The notes under the pieces are model-generated. The model saw only the letters and a program-made list of their open reading frames with translations. It was not told the origin of the DNA and ran no database searches. Position numbers and translations under genes: made by a program. This document shows, piece by piece, positions 1 through 7,660 of a stretch of DNA of 11,843 bases. The DNA is from Pseudomonadota bacterium (lineage in GTDB: Bacteria; Pseudomonadota; Alphaproteobacteria; Caulobacterales; Caulobacteraceae), in assembly GCA_023445955.1 (NCBI GenBank), contig JAEXJH010000138.1, forward strand, positions 1-11,843, read 5' to 3'. How positions within the stretch are numbered: position 1 is the first letter of the stretch; every line of letters starts with the position of its first letter.

Positions 1-366
1 TCCGAGACCCGCGACCGGCTGGTCGAGGGCGTCTATGTCGGCGGCAAGGACGAGGCCATCGGCCAGCTGATCGACGCCTTCGAACGCGTGGTCGCCACCC
101 AGCCGATCCATGACCGGCTGAAGGACCAAGGCGTGCGCCATTGGAAGGACGGCCTGGCCAAGGGCCTGCTGACGCCCGACGAGATCGCCGCCCTGGACGC
201 CGCCGACCAGGCGGTGGCCGCCGTGGTCGCGGTCGACGACTTCGCGCCCGAGCAGCTGTCACCGCGCCTGGCGGAAACGGCCCAGCCGGCCAAGCGGCCC
301 AAGCCGATCGCCGAGCCCTCGGTCGTCACCGAGCCCCGCAGCTTCGGCGAGGGCTCGACGGTCTAG
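1..366 (+). CDS. fadE: FadE-type acyl-CoA dehydrogenase, C-terminal fragment (5' end outside window)
   Basis: The frame is open from base 1 to the TAG at 364-366, giving 121 residues of a C-terminus with no start in the window. The tail resembles the C-terminal domain (DUF1974) of the large bacterial acyl-CoA dehydrogenases typified by FadE. It has a 'RDRLVEGVYVGG' stretch, an 'AIGQLIDAFERV' helix, a 'GLLTPDEIAAL' helix and then the characteristic 'VAVDDFAPEQL' near the end. FadE-type enzymes catalyse the first, FAD-dependent step of fatty acid beta-oxidation. The FAD-binding and catalytic parts would lie upstream of this window. The tail after VDDF (about 40 residues, rich in Pro, Ala and Glu) looks like a flexible extension. 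The family call rests on this C-terminal pattern only. The ATG at 88-90 in the same frame is internal to the domain and is not a gene start. Confidence 0.8.
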   Translation, partial: SETRDRLVEGVYVGGKDEAIGQLIDAFERVVATQPIHDRLKDQGVRHWKDGLAKGLLTPDEIAALDAADQAVAAVVAVDDFAPEQLSPRLAETAQPAKRPKPIAEPSVVTEPRSFGEGSTV

Positions 367-428
367 AAAGCCCGGCTGTACAACTGCGGGGACGACTCTC
401 TTCGAGTCCCTGAAAGGTCAGCCGGTCC

Positions 429-1376
429 ATGCACACGCAGCGAATTCTGGTGACGGGCGGCGCCGGCTTCGTCGGCTCGCACCTGTGCGACCGTCTGCTG
501 GAGACCGGCGCCGAGGTGCTGTGCGTCGACAACTACTACACCGGCTCGCGCCAGAACGTGGCCCAGAACCTGACCAATCCGCGCTTCGAGCTGCTGCGCC
601 ACGACGTGACCATGCCGCTCTATGTCGAAGTCGACCAGATCTACAATCTGGCCTGCCCGGCCAGCCCGGTGCACTACCAATTCGACCCCGTGCAGACGAC
701 GAAGACCAGCGTCCACGGCGCGATCAACATGCTGGGGCTGGCCAAGCGGGTGAAGGCCAAGATCCTGCAGGCCTCTACCTCGGAAGTGTACGGCGATCCG
801 ACCATCCACCCGCAGGTCGAGACCTACTGGGGCAACGTCAATCCGATCGGCATCCGCTCGTGCTACGACGAGGGCAAGCGCTGCGCCGAGACCCTGTTCT
901 TCGACTACTGGCGCCAGCACAAGCTGCGCATCAAGGTGGCGCGGATCTTCAACACCTATGGCCCGCGCATGCATCCCAATGACGGGCGGGTGGTGTCGAA
1001 CTTCATCGTCCAGGCGCTGAAGGGCGAGGACATCACCCTCTATGGCGACGGCAACCAGACGCGGTCGTTCTGCTATGTCGACGACCTTGTCGACGGCCTG
1101 ATGCGGCTGATGAACACCGGCGACGAGGTGACCGGCCCGATCAACCTGGGCAACCCGGTCGAGTTCACGATGAAGCAACTGGCCGAGCTGGTGGTCGAGC
1201 TGACGGGCAGCAAGTCCGAGCTGGTCCACCGTCCCCTGCCCTCCGACGATCCGCGCCAGCGCCAGCCCGACATCACCCTGGCCAAGCAGGCGCTGGACTG
1301 GACGCCCACCGCACCGCTGAAGGTCGGGCTGATGCGGACGATCGAGTATTTCGACGGGCTGCTGAAGGCGGCCTAG
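429..1376 (+). CDS. UDP-glucuronate decarboxylase (UDP-xylose synthase), extended SDR family
   Basis: This cytosolic enzyme is predicted to oxidise and decarboxylate UDP-glucuronate to UDP-xylose with bound NAD+. The product would be a sugar donor for envelope or exopolysaccharide glycans. The 315 residues match the usual length of the soluble bacterial form. The Rossmann dinucleotide loop is GGAGFVG at residues 10-16. D34 ends the second strand. S116-T117-S118-E119 precede the Y146-x3-K150 catalytic pair, inside the family signature '[19 protein letters not shown]' (133-151). The C-terminal substrate loop '[10 protein letters not shown]' (273-282) carries the Arg expected for UXS enzymes. 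These signatures separate it from plain UDP-glucose 4-epimerases. The start is ATG, with a GAAAGG ribosome site at 412-417, 11 nt upstream. It lies 62 bp after the acyl-CoA dehydrogenase stop and ends convergently with the downstream minus-strand gene, sharing the bases CTA of CTAG. Confidence 0.92.
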   Translation: MHTQRILVTGGAGFVGSHLCDRLLETGAEVLCVDNYYTGSRQNVAQNLTNPRFELLRHDVTMPLYVEVDQIYNLACPASPVHYQFDPVQTTKTSVHGAINMLGLAKRVKAKILQASTSEVYGDPTIHPQVETYWGNVNPIGIRSCYDEGKRCAETLFFDYWRQHKLRIKVARIFNTYGPRMHPNDGRVVSNFIVQALKGEDITLYGDGNQTRSFCYVDDLVDGLMRLMNTGDEVTGPINLGNPVEFTMKQLAELVVELTGSKSELVHRPLPSDDPRQRQPDITLAKQALDWTPTAPLKVGLMRTIEYFDGLLKAA

Positions 1377-2443
1377 CGCTTCCGGAACAGCTTCGGGTCG
1401 GAGTCCGGCCCGTCGCTCTGGCCGCCGAACCATCCCATCCAGAAGTGGACGTAGTCGCGCAGCATGTCGCGCGGCACGAAGAAGCCGTGGCTGTAGGGCG
1501 TGTCGACGCCGATCGCCAGCTTCGGGTCCGGCCTGTCCTCGTACCAGGTGCCGAACAGCCGATCCCAGATCGGCGCGATGCCGAAGTGGCCGGTCGGACG
1601 GGTCATGTCCAGCTTGTGGTGCGCCCGGTGGTGATTGGGCGACTGAACAAGCCAGCGCCCGACCCAGCCCCAGTCGGACTCGATCTTGGAGTGGATCAAG
1701 AAGCCCAGGGCGACGACCAGCACGTTGACATAGATCATCACGCTGGCCGGCGCGCCCAGCACGGCCAATGGCAGGTTGACCAGGAAGATGGCGGTGAAGG
1801 TCACCGGGTGCTGACGGCCGGAGGTCACAACGCCGAAATCCTCGGCCGAGTGGTGATAGCGGTGCAGTGGCCACATGAATTTCGTGTGGTCCGTCCGGTG
1901 GGTCCAGTAGTCGAAGAAGCTGTAAACCGCGAAATAGAGCGGCAGCTGCAGCGCGAACGGCAGCGGCGGCGGCCCCAGGTTCACGCCGGTGTGGGTCGCG
2001 ATGGCGTCGTGGATCCACGCGCCCGAGATCATCGAGGCGCCCAGCATCAGGATCCGGCCGATGATGTCGGTCACGTGCCCCTGGCCCAGGATGAAGACCG
2101 CGATGTCGGTGTTCAGCGACCGCGTGCGGGCAAACAGCAGCTGGCGCAGCGAGCTGGCCTGCCAGCCCACCACCACGCACTCGATCCACAGCGCTGTCGG
2201 CAGCAGCAGGAAGACGAGGAAGATGTTGTTCAGGTGATCGTGGACCGACGCCGTATGCAGCGTCTTGCCCAGGATGGTCAGGCTCAGCTCAGCCGGGATC
2301 AGCCGCACCGACAGCCACCAGGCCGCGCCAGCGGCGGCGGCATAGGCCAAGAATCCGGCGATCAGGGCGACGCGACCCAGGCCCTGCGGCGCGGGGGCGT
2401 CCACGCCGATCTCGGCGGCGGCTTGCAGCACTGCAGGTTTCAA
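1373..2443 (-). CDS. sterol desaturase / fatty acid hydroxylase family membrane protein
   Basis: This is an integral membrane di-iron oxygenase of the fatty acid hydroxylase superfamily (PF04116 type), 356 residues. The three histidine clusters expected for the iron ligands are all present: H182-x3-H186 ('HRTDH'), H194-x2-H197-H198 ('HRYHH') and H271-H272-x2-H275-H276 ('HHRAHH'). H251 is an additional candidate ligand. Hydrophobic segments lie at about 24-48, 71-93, 112-141, 162-178 and 214-250, which fits an enzyme embedded in the inner membrane. Members hydroxylate or desaturate sterols, fatty acids, carotenoids or ether lipids, and the substrate cannot be read here. The start is TTG: the frame is closed upstream by TGA at 2465-2467 (minus strand), and AGGGAG sits 9 nt before the TTG. 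It is divergent from the TonB-dependent receptor at 2577, so the two may share a control region. There is no sterol-synthesis gene in the window. Confidence 0.88.
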   Translation of the reverse strand: MKPAVLQAAAEIGVDAPAPQGLGRVALIAGFLAYAAAAGAAWWLSVRLIPAELSLTILGKTLHTASVHDHLNNIFLVFLLLPTALWIECVVVGWQASSLRQLLFARTRSLNTDIAVFILGQGHVTDIIGRILMLGASMISGAWIHDAIATHTGVNLGPPPLPFALQLPLYFAVYSFFDYWTHRTDHTKFMWPLHRYHHSAEDFGVVTSGRQHPVTFTAIFLVNLPLAVLGAPASVMIYVNVLVVALGFLIHSKIESDWGWVGRWLVQSPNHHRAHHKLDMTRPTGHFGIAPIWDRLFGTWYEDRPDPKLAIGVDTPYSHGFFVPRDMLRDYVHFWMGWFGGQSDGPDSDPKLFRKR

Positions 2444-2452
2444 GACGGGCCG

Positions 2453-2458
2453 CTCCCT
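2453..2458 (-). promoter_or_regulatory. ribosome binding site deciding the TTG start of the sterol desaturase
   Basis: Read on the minus strand, AGGGAG is followed by 9 nt and then TTG at 2443-2441. An in-frame TGA at 2467-2465 prevents any earlier start, so this site supports the uncommon TTG as the real initiation codon. Confidence 0.6.
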
Positions 2459-2526
2459 GGACTTTCAGGCGGCTATCGATGCCATGGCGCCGTTAAAACT
2501 TGGTGTGGCGGAGCAACGTTCGGTCG

Positions 2527-2542
2527 AGTTCGGCCCCGAACT
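2527..2542. promoter_or_regulatory. perfect inverted repeat in the divergent spacer, candidate operator
   Basis: AGTTCGG, CC, CCGAACT is a perfect 7-bp inverted repeat with a 2-bp centre. It is preceded by a further direct copy of GTTCGG at 2518-2523, in step with the arm at 2528-2533 (10 bp apart, about one helical turn). It lies 34 bp upstream of the ATG of the receptor at 2577, within the 133-bp spacer shared with the divergent sterol desaturase. The placement suits a repressor or activator site, but it could also act as an RNA hairpin in the receptor's leader. No regulator is encoded in the window, so the factor is unknown. Confidence 0.4.
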
Positions 2543-2576
2543 TGCCCAAAACGCCCCGCTCGCCTAACAGCCGAGC

Positions 2577-4544
2577 ATGGTTCGTTCCGCCTTTCTGATC
2601 GCCCTGCTCGCCGCCGCCTCGACGCCCGCCTTGGTCCGAGCGCAGGAGGTCGAGGCGATCTCGGTCTGGGGCCGACGCGCCAACGACTTCGGCCGCGCGA
2701 CCTCGGCCAGCGAGGGCAAGATCAGCTATTCGGACTTCGCCGTGCGCCCGCTGCTGCGTCCGGGCGAGCTGATCGAGGCGGTGCCGGGCTTGGCCGCCAC
2801 CCAGCACTCGGGCGCGGGCAAGGCCAACCAGTACTTCCTGCGCGGCTTCAACCTGGATCACGGCACGGACCTGGCCGCCTCGCTGGACGGCGTGCCGCTG
2901 AATTTGCCCAGCCACGGGCACGGCCAGGGCTACCTCGATCTCAATGTCCTGACGCCCGAGTTCGTGCACGACATCGGCTTCAAGAAGGGCCCCTACTCGG
3001 CCGAGAACGGCGACTTCGCCACGGCCGGCGCCGTCGCGTTCGAAACCGCCGACCACCTGCACGGCGACGGCCTGCAGGCCTGGGTCGGCCAGAACGACTA
3101 CTACCGCGCCGTCGGCTCCAAGGCCCTGAGCCAGAACGTACTGGTCGCCGCCGACGTCTCGACCGCGCGCGGCGCCTGGACGAACCCCGAGGACCTGAAG
3201 AAGATCAACCTGCTGGGCCGCGCCATCGTCGGCGGCTGGTCGATCACTGCCCTCGCCTATGACGCCGACTGGAACGCCACCGACCAGATCCCGCGCCGCG
3301 CGGTCGAGGACGGGCGGCTGGACTATCTCGATGCGGTCGACAAGACCGATGGCGGAAGCACCTCGCGCTACATCCTGTCGGCTCGCCGCCGCGACCTGCT
3401 GCGCGGCTTGGACAGCGTCGTCTACGTCCAGCACTACAAGCTCGATCTATTCTCGAACTTCACCTACTTCCTCGAAGATCCCGTCAATGGCGATCAGTTC
3501 GAGCAAGCCGACCAGCGCTGGATCTACGGCGGGTCGCTGACCAAGCGCTGGACGCTGGGCGACGGCTGGAGCGCCCGCACCGGCGTCACCGCCCGCGTCG
3601 ACGATATCGGCAAGGTCGGCCTCTACCGCACGACCGCCCGTGTTCGCCGCGAGACCGTGCGCCAGGACGCCCTGACCGAAAGGTCGACGGCCCTGTGGGG
3701 CGAGGCCTCGAAGGCGTTCGGCAAGCTGGACGCCACCTTTGGCGTACGCGCCGACGCCATGGGCGCGGATGTGAAGGCCGGCGACCCGCGCAACGCCGGC
3801 GATGTCAGCGATCTGCTGGTCAGCCCCAAGCTGGCCCTGGCTTGGCGGGTGTCCAAGACCTTCGAACTCTACGCCGACGCCGGGCGCGGCTTCCACTCCA
3901 ACGACGCCCGCGGCGCGGTGGGCGAGGATCCGAGCCAGCGTGCGCCGCTGCTGTCCCCCTCGGATGGCGCAGAACTGGGCCTGCGCTGGAAGCGCCAGGG
4001 CCTGACCCTGACGGCGGCGGCCTGGGCGCTGCACGTCGATTCAGAACTCGTCTATGTCGGCGACGCTGGCTTCACCGAGGCCGCCGGCGCCACCCGCCGC
4101 AAGGGCGTCGAACTGCTGGCCGACTGGCGCCCAACCGCGCGCTTGAACATCACCGCCTCCTACGCCGGGACCCACGCGCGCTTCACCAACGGTGACCGGA
4201 TTCCCAACGCCGTCAGCTCGGTCTTAAGCGGCGGCGCCAGCTGGAAACTGGGCCAGGCCTCGACCCTGTCGCTGACCTATCGCCGCCTGGGCGGTGCGCC
4301 GCTGATCGAAGACAATTCCGTGCGCTCGCGCCCGACAAGCCTGGTCAATGCGATCTTCGTCCAGGACTTCGGCAAGGCCAGCCTGATGGTCGAGGTCCTG
4401 AACATGACCAACAGCAAGAATGACGACATCGCCTACTCATACGCTTCGCGCCTGCCTGGCGAGCCCGCGGACGGCGTCGACGACGTTCATTTCCACCCCG
4501 TGGAGCCTCGTGCAGTACGCGCGGGCATCAAGATAAATTTCTGA
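2577..4544 (+). CDS. TonB-dependent outer membrane receptor 1
   Basis: This is an outer-membrane receptor with a 22-stranded barrel fold, powered by TonB-ExbB-ExbD, 655 residues. A signal peptide with a hydrophobic core (residues 4-20) ends at about A22-Q23. A TonB-box-like 'EAISVWG' follows at 26-32. The plug domain (about 45-160) has the features 'ELIEAVPGL', 'QYFLRGFNLDHGTDLA' and 'VPLNLPSHGHGQGYLDLN'. The rest is alternating barrel sequence, ending 'VRAGIKINF' with the C-terminal Phe used for BAM recognition. The plug contains a His/Asp-rich stretch (NLDHGTD and SHGHGQ) that I recall as a family trait. It could bind metal, but that is speculation and the ligand is unknown. Start ATG, chosen because the signal peptide begins right there; no clear Shine-Dalgarno site is visible ('CCTAACAGCCGAGC' upstream). 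It is divergent from the lipid hydroxylase, and 85 bp separate it from the M1 peptidase gene in the same direction. Confidence 0.9.
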   Translation: MVRSAFLIALLAAASTPALVRAQEVEAISVWGRRANDFGRATSASEGKISYSDFAVRPLLRPGELIEAVPGLAATQHSGAGKANQYFLRGFNLDHGTDLAASLDGVPLNLPSHGHGQGYLDLNVLTPEFVHDIGFKKGPYSAENGDFATAGAVAFETADHLHGDGLQAWVGQNDYYRAVGSKALSQNVLVAADVSTARGAWTNPEDLKKINLLGRAIVGGWSITALAYDADWNATDQIPRRAVEDGRLDYLDAVDKTDGGSTSRYILSARRRDLLRGLDSVVYVQHYKLDLFSNFTYFLEDPVNGDQFEQADQRWIYGGSLTKRWTLGDGWSARTGVTARVDDIGKVGLYRTTARVRRETVRQDALTERSTALWGEASKAFGKLDATFGVRADAMGADVKAGDPRNAGDVSDLLVSPKLALAWRVSKTFELYADAGRGFHSNDARGAVGEDPSQRAPLLSPSDGAELGLRWKRQGLTLTAAAWALHVDSELVYVGDAGFTEAAGATRRKGVELLADWRPTARLNITASYAGTHARFTNGDRIPNAVSSVLSGGASWKLGQASTLSLTYRRLGGAPLIEDNSVRSRPTSLVNAIFVQDFGKASLMVEVLNMTNSKNDDIAYSYASRLPGEPADGVDDVHFHPVEPRAVRAGIKINF

Positions 4545-4554
4545 CACACTCCTA

Positions 4555-4574
4555 CGAAAATGGGGTGATTTTCG
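4555..4574. terminator. hairpin just after receptor 1, weak terminator or leader element
   Basis: CGAAAAT, 6-nt loop GGGGTG, ATTTTCG forms a perfect 7-bp stem starting 11 nt after the receptor stop codon. The run of T lies inside the 3' arm and is not followed by more T, so it is not a textbook intrinsic terminator. It may lower read-through into the peptidase gene or act as a site in the peptidase leader. Confidence 0.3.
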
Positions 4575-4617
4575 CCTAAGCCCTGGCAAGGTCCGTGCGG
4601 GGTTTAGTCAGGGTTCT

Positions 4618-4623
4618 GAGGGG
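4618..4623 (+). promoter_or_regulatory. ribosome binding site deciding the TTG start of the M1 peptidase
   Basis: GAGGGG lies 6 nt before TTG at 4630. The codons after this TTG immediately encode a basic n-region and signal-peptide core, so TTG is preferred over any later ATG. Confidence 0.6.
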
Positions 4624-4629
4624 CAGGAT

Positions 4630-7044
4630 TTGTCAAAACGTTCTATTCGCTACGTCGTGGCCGGCGTGCTCGCCGCCGCGCTCGCTTCCACTGTCGCGCA
4701 CGCCGACGCCATCAAGCAGACCAAGGCGCCGTTCGACGACAAGTTCCGCCAGCTCGAAGGTGAAGACTGGCCGACGCCGACCGACTATCGCAACGCGTCG
4801 GGCGCGCCGGGCTATCGCTACTGGCAGCAGAAGGTCGACTACGACGTCAACGTTCACCTGAACGAAGACACCAAGCTGCTGACCGGCAAGGAAACGATCA
4901 CCTACAAGAACAATTCGCCCGACAGCCTGCCCTATCTGTGGCTGCTGCTGGACCAGGACTACAAGCGCGACTCGATCAGCAAGCTGACCGAAACCGTCTC
5001 TGGCGACTCGATCAGCCTGGGCCAGGTGCGCCGCATCCAGCGCTTCAAGGAATGGGAAGGCGGCTTCACCATCAAGTCGGTGAAGGACGCCTCGGGCCGT
5101 CCGCTGAAGTTCACCGTCGTCGACACGCTGCTGCGCGTGGACCTGCCGGCCGCGGTGCGCGGCAACGGCGGCGAGACCAAGATCACCATCGAGTGGACGC
5201 TCCCGATGGTCGAGAACAAGGTCGTCGGCGGCCGCAGCGGCTACGAGTGCTTCACCGGCAAGGGCGAAGACGGCAACTGCATCTACGAGGGCGCCCAGTG
5301 GTTCCCGCGCCTGGCCGTCTATTCGGACTATGAGGGCTGGCACAACAAGGCCTTCCTCGGCTCGGGCGAGTTCACGCTGGAGTTCGGCGACTACCGCGTC
5401 GCCCTGACCGTGCCGTCCGACCACGTGGTCTCGGCCACCGGCGTGCTGCAGAACCCGGCCGCCGTGCTCACCGCCGCTCAGCGCGACCGCCTGACCAAGG
5501 CCCGCACCGCCGCCGAGCCCGTCTACGTCGTCACCCCCGAGGAGGCCCTGGCCGCCGAGAAGGGCAAGGCCACGACGGAGAAGACCTGGGTGTTCTCGGC
5601 CAGCAACGTCCGCGACTTCGGCTGGGCCAGCTCGCGCAAGTTCGTCTGGGACGCCCTGGGCGTGAAGCAGGAGAGCGATGCGGCTCACCCGCTGGTCATG
5701 GCCATGTCGTTCTTCCCCAAGGAAGCGCGCCCGCTGTGGGACGCCTATTCGACCAAGTCGATCGCCCACACCCTGAAGGTCTATTCGGACTTCACCTTCT
5801 CGTACCCCTATCCGGTGGCCCAGTCGGTCAACGGCCCGGTGGGCGGGATGGAATATCCGATGATCTCCTTCAACGGCCCGCGCCCGACGAAGGACAAGAA
5901 GACCGGCGCTCTGACCTATACCGAGCGCGCCAAGTACGGCCTGATCGGCGTCGTGATCCACGAGGTCGGCCACAACTACTTCCCGATGATCGTCAACTCC
6001 GACGAGCGCCAGTGGACCTGGATGGACGAGGGCCTCAACAGCTTCCTCGAGTTCCAGGCCGAGGTGCAGTGGGACAAGAAGTTCCCGTCGCGTCGCGGCG
6101 AGCCCAAGGACATCGTCGAGTACATGGTCAGCCAGGACCAGGTGCCGCTGATGACCCAGTCGGACTCGGTCATCCAGTTCGGCCCGAACGGCTACTCCAA
6201 GCCCGCCACGGCCCTGGTGATCCTGCGCGAGACGGTCATGGGCCGCGAGCTCTTCGACCGCGCGTTCAAGGAATACGCCACCCGCTGGCGCTTCAAGCAC
6301 CCAACGCCGTACGACTTCTTCCGCACCATGGAAGAGAGCTCGGGCATCGATCTGGACTGGTTCTGGCGCGGCTGGTTCTACTCGACCGACCACGTCGATA
6401 TCTCGCTGGACAAGATCGTCAAGGCCCGCCTCGACAGCGGCGATCCCGACGCCGAAGCCGCCGTCCGCAAGACGGCCGACGGCAAGGAGCCGGAGTCGCG
6501 CACGGCCGCCAACAACAAGGCCCAGACGGTCGTCGAGCGTGACCCCAAGGTCCGCGACTTCTACGACCAAAACGACCAGTTCACCGTGTTCGACAGCGCC
6601 CGCAAGAAGGCCAAGTCGGCGCGCGAGGACATGACCCCGGAAGAACTGGCCGCCCAGGACTTCAAGGACAACCTCTACCGCTTCACCTTCCGCAACATCG
6701 GCGGCCTGGTGATGCCAGTGATCATCAAGATGGACTTCACCGACGGCACCAGCGAGACGGTCCGCATTCCGGCCGAGATCTGGCGCAAGAACTCCAAGCA
6801 GGTCACGTGGCAATATGTGAGCGGCAAGGAGCTGAAGGGCGCCGAACTCGACCCGATGTGGGAAACCGCCGACGCCGACCGCGGCAACAACGTCTATGAC
6901 GGCGCCATCACCCCGACGACGCTGAAAATCATGAAGTTCCCCGACCAGGCGAACCGCATGAAGGACGCCAACATGAAGGTCGAGCCGAACGGCTTGGCCG
7001 CCGTCGCGGCCGGCGATCCCAAGAAGGACGAAGGTCCGAAGTGA
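4630..7044 (+). CDS. secreted M1 family zinc metallopeptidase
   Basis: This is a gluzincin aminopeptidase-like enzyme predicted to trim peptides in the periplasm or outside the cell, 804 residues. The signal peptide is residues 1-25 (basic 'KRSIR', then an Ala/Val-rich core, cleavage near AHA). An N-terminal beta-saddle domain (about 45-300) leads to the thermolysin-like catalytic domain. The zinc site is H444-E445-x2-H448 with E467, exactly 18 residues after H448 (HExxH-x18-E), and E445 is the catalytic base. The exopeptidase motif reads G405-G-M-E-Y409 in place of the classical GAMEN, keeping E408, which holds the substrate amino group. Y522 in 'GPNGYSKPA' is the likely transition-state Tyr. 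A beta-rich C-terminal domain (about 660-760) and a charged, disordered tail follow. C207 and C217 could form a disulfide. The start is TTG with GAGGGG 6 nt upstream. The stop overlaps the next gene's start (GTGA), which predicts translational coupling to the small exported protein. Confidence 0.93.
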   Translation: MSKRSIRYVVAGVLAAALASTVAHADAIKQTKAPFDDKFRQLEGEDWPTPTDYRNASGAPGYRYWQQKVDYDVNVHLNEDTKLLTGKETITYKNNSPDSLPYLWLLLDQDYKRDSISKLTETVSGDSISLGQVRRIQRFKEWEGGFTIKSVKDASGRPLKFTVVDTLLRVDLPAAVRGNGGETKITIEWTLPMVENKVVGGRSGYECFTGKGEDGNCIYEGAQWFPRLAVYSDYEGWHNKAFLGSGEFTLEFGDYRVALTVPSDHVVSATGVLQNPAAVLTAAQRDRLTKARTAAEPVYVVTPEEALAAEKGKATTEKTWVFSASNVRDFGWASSRKFVWDALGVKQESDAAHPLVMAMSFFPKEARPLWDAYSTKSIAHTLKVYSDFTFSYPYPVAQSVNGPVGGMEYPMISFNGPRPTKDKKTGALTYTERAKYGLIGVVIHEVGHNYFPMIVNSDERQWTWMDEGLNSFLEFQAEVQWDKKFPSRRGEPKDIVEYMVSQDQVPLMTQSDSVIQFGPNGYSKPATALVILRETVMGRELFDRAFKEYATRWRFKHPTPYDFFRTMEESSGIDLDWFWRGWFYSTDHVDISLDKIVKARLDSGDPDAEAAVRKTADGKEPESRTAANNKAQTVVERDPKVRDFYDQNDQFTVFDSARKKAKSAREDMTPEELAAQDFKDNLYRFTFRNIGGLVMPVIIKMDFTDGTSETVRIPAEIWRKNSKQVTWQYVSGKELKGAELDPMWETADADRGNNVYDGAITPTTLKIMKFPDQANRMKDANMKVEPNGLAAVAAGDPKKDEGPK

Positions 7045-7565
7045 TCGTGCGCGCGGCCGCCCTTCTCGCGGCGGCGGGCCTTGTGCTCGCCCCGCTCCCG
7101 GCGGCCGCGCATCGCGGCCACGGCGCGCTGAGCGTCGTGGAGATCGACGCCAAGACCGGCGCGGTCACCGTCAGCCACCGGATTCCGACGCACGACGCCG
7201 AGCCGGCCCTGGCGGTGATCGCTCCCGATGCCCAGGCCAGCCTGGACGATCCCGAGGCCATAGAAGCCTTGAAGACCTACATGGGCGAGCACTTCGCCGT
7301 GGCGGTGAACGACACTCGGGTCAACCTGACGCTCAAGGACATGACCCTGGGCGCCGACGACGTCCGCTTCCAGTATTCCGGCAAGATCGATCCGACCGAC
7401 GCCAAGGCCCCTGTCGCCGTCAAGGCCTCCATGTTCGCTGACGTCTATGGCGACGAGGTCAACCAGGTGAACATCCGCCGCCTGGGCGTGACCCGCACCC
7501 TGGTGTTCAACGGCGCCGATGGAGCCGCGCCCCAGGTTTTGGACGCGGTAGATCCGGCTCAATAG
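7041..7565 (+). CDS. small exported DUF6702-like protein coupled to the M1 peptidase
   Basis: This 174-residue protein of unknown function is predicted to be periplasmic. A signal peptide (residues 1-22; core 'AALLAAAGLVLAPLPAAA') is cut at about AAA|H. The mature start 'HRGHGALSVVEIDAKTGAV' followed by 'SHRIPTHDAEPAL' resembles the DUF6702 family, whose members begin with an Ala-His signal junction and 'SVTEI...' after it. The match comes from memory of the family pattern, not from a search. The middle holds 'YMGEHFAVAVNDTRVNLTL', typical of that fold. The start is GTG at 7041, overlapping the peptidase TGA by 4 bp (GTGA), with GAAGG 6 nt upstream. A second GTG two codons later is possible. 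The overlap argues for a job linked to the peptidase, for example as a partner, chaperone or inhibitor, but this is inference. Its three N-terminal His (H23, H26 and one in 'SHRIPTH') might bind metal. Confidence 0.72.
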   Translation: MIVRAAALLAAAGLVLAPLPAAAHRGHGALSVVEIDAKTGAVTVSHRIPTHDAEPALAVIAPDAQASLDDPEAIEALKTYMGEHFAVAVNDTRVNLTLKDMTLGADDVRFQYSGKIDPTDAKAPVAVKASMFADVYGDEVNQVNIRRLGVTRTLVFNGADGAAPQVLDAVDPAQ

Positions 7566-7660
7566 GCCGACATGACAAACGTCACCTCGCGGGCCTGACG
7601 CCCGGCACTGCAACGCTTTGAGTCGTTCCGGCAGGTTGCTCCCAACAGAGGAGACCTTCC

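Noticed and set aside
389..410. GGGAC...GTCCC hairpin between the acyl-CoA dehydrogenase and the decarboxylase
   Set aside because: Only 5 bp with a 12-nt loop, competing with an inner GACTC/GAGTC pairing, and no T run; too weak to call a terminator.
363..2189. 608-residue minus-strand open frame
   Set aside because: It opposes the UDP-glucuronate decarboxylase and overlaps the sterol desaturase out of frame. The real genes carry complete catalytic motifs, and the long frame is a high-GC antisense shadow rich in Arg, His and Gly.
4633..6813. 726-residue minus-strand open frame opposite the M1 peptidase
   Set aside because: Low-complexity Leu/Val/Gly/Arg composition with no motif; a mirror of GC-biased third positions in the peptidase gene.
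7590..7604. CGGGC-CTGAC-GCCCG hairpin before receptor 2
   Set aside because: A 5-bp stem without a T tract is expected by chance in such GC-rich DNA.
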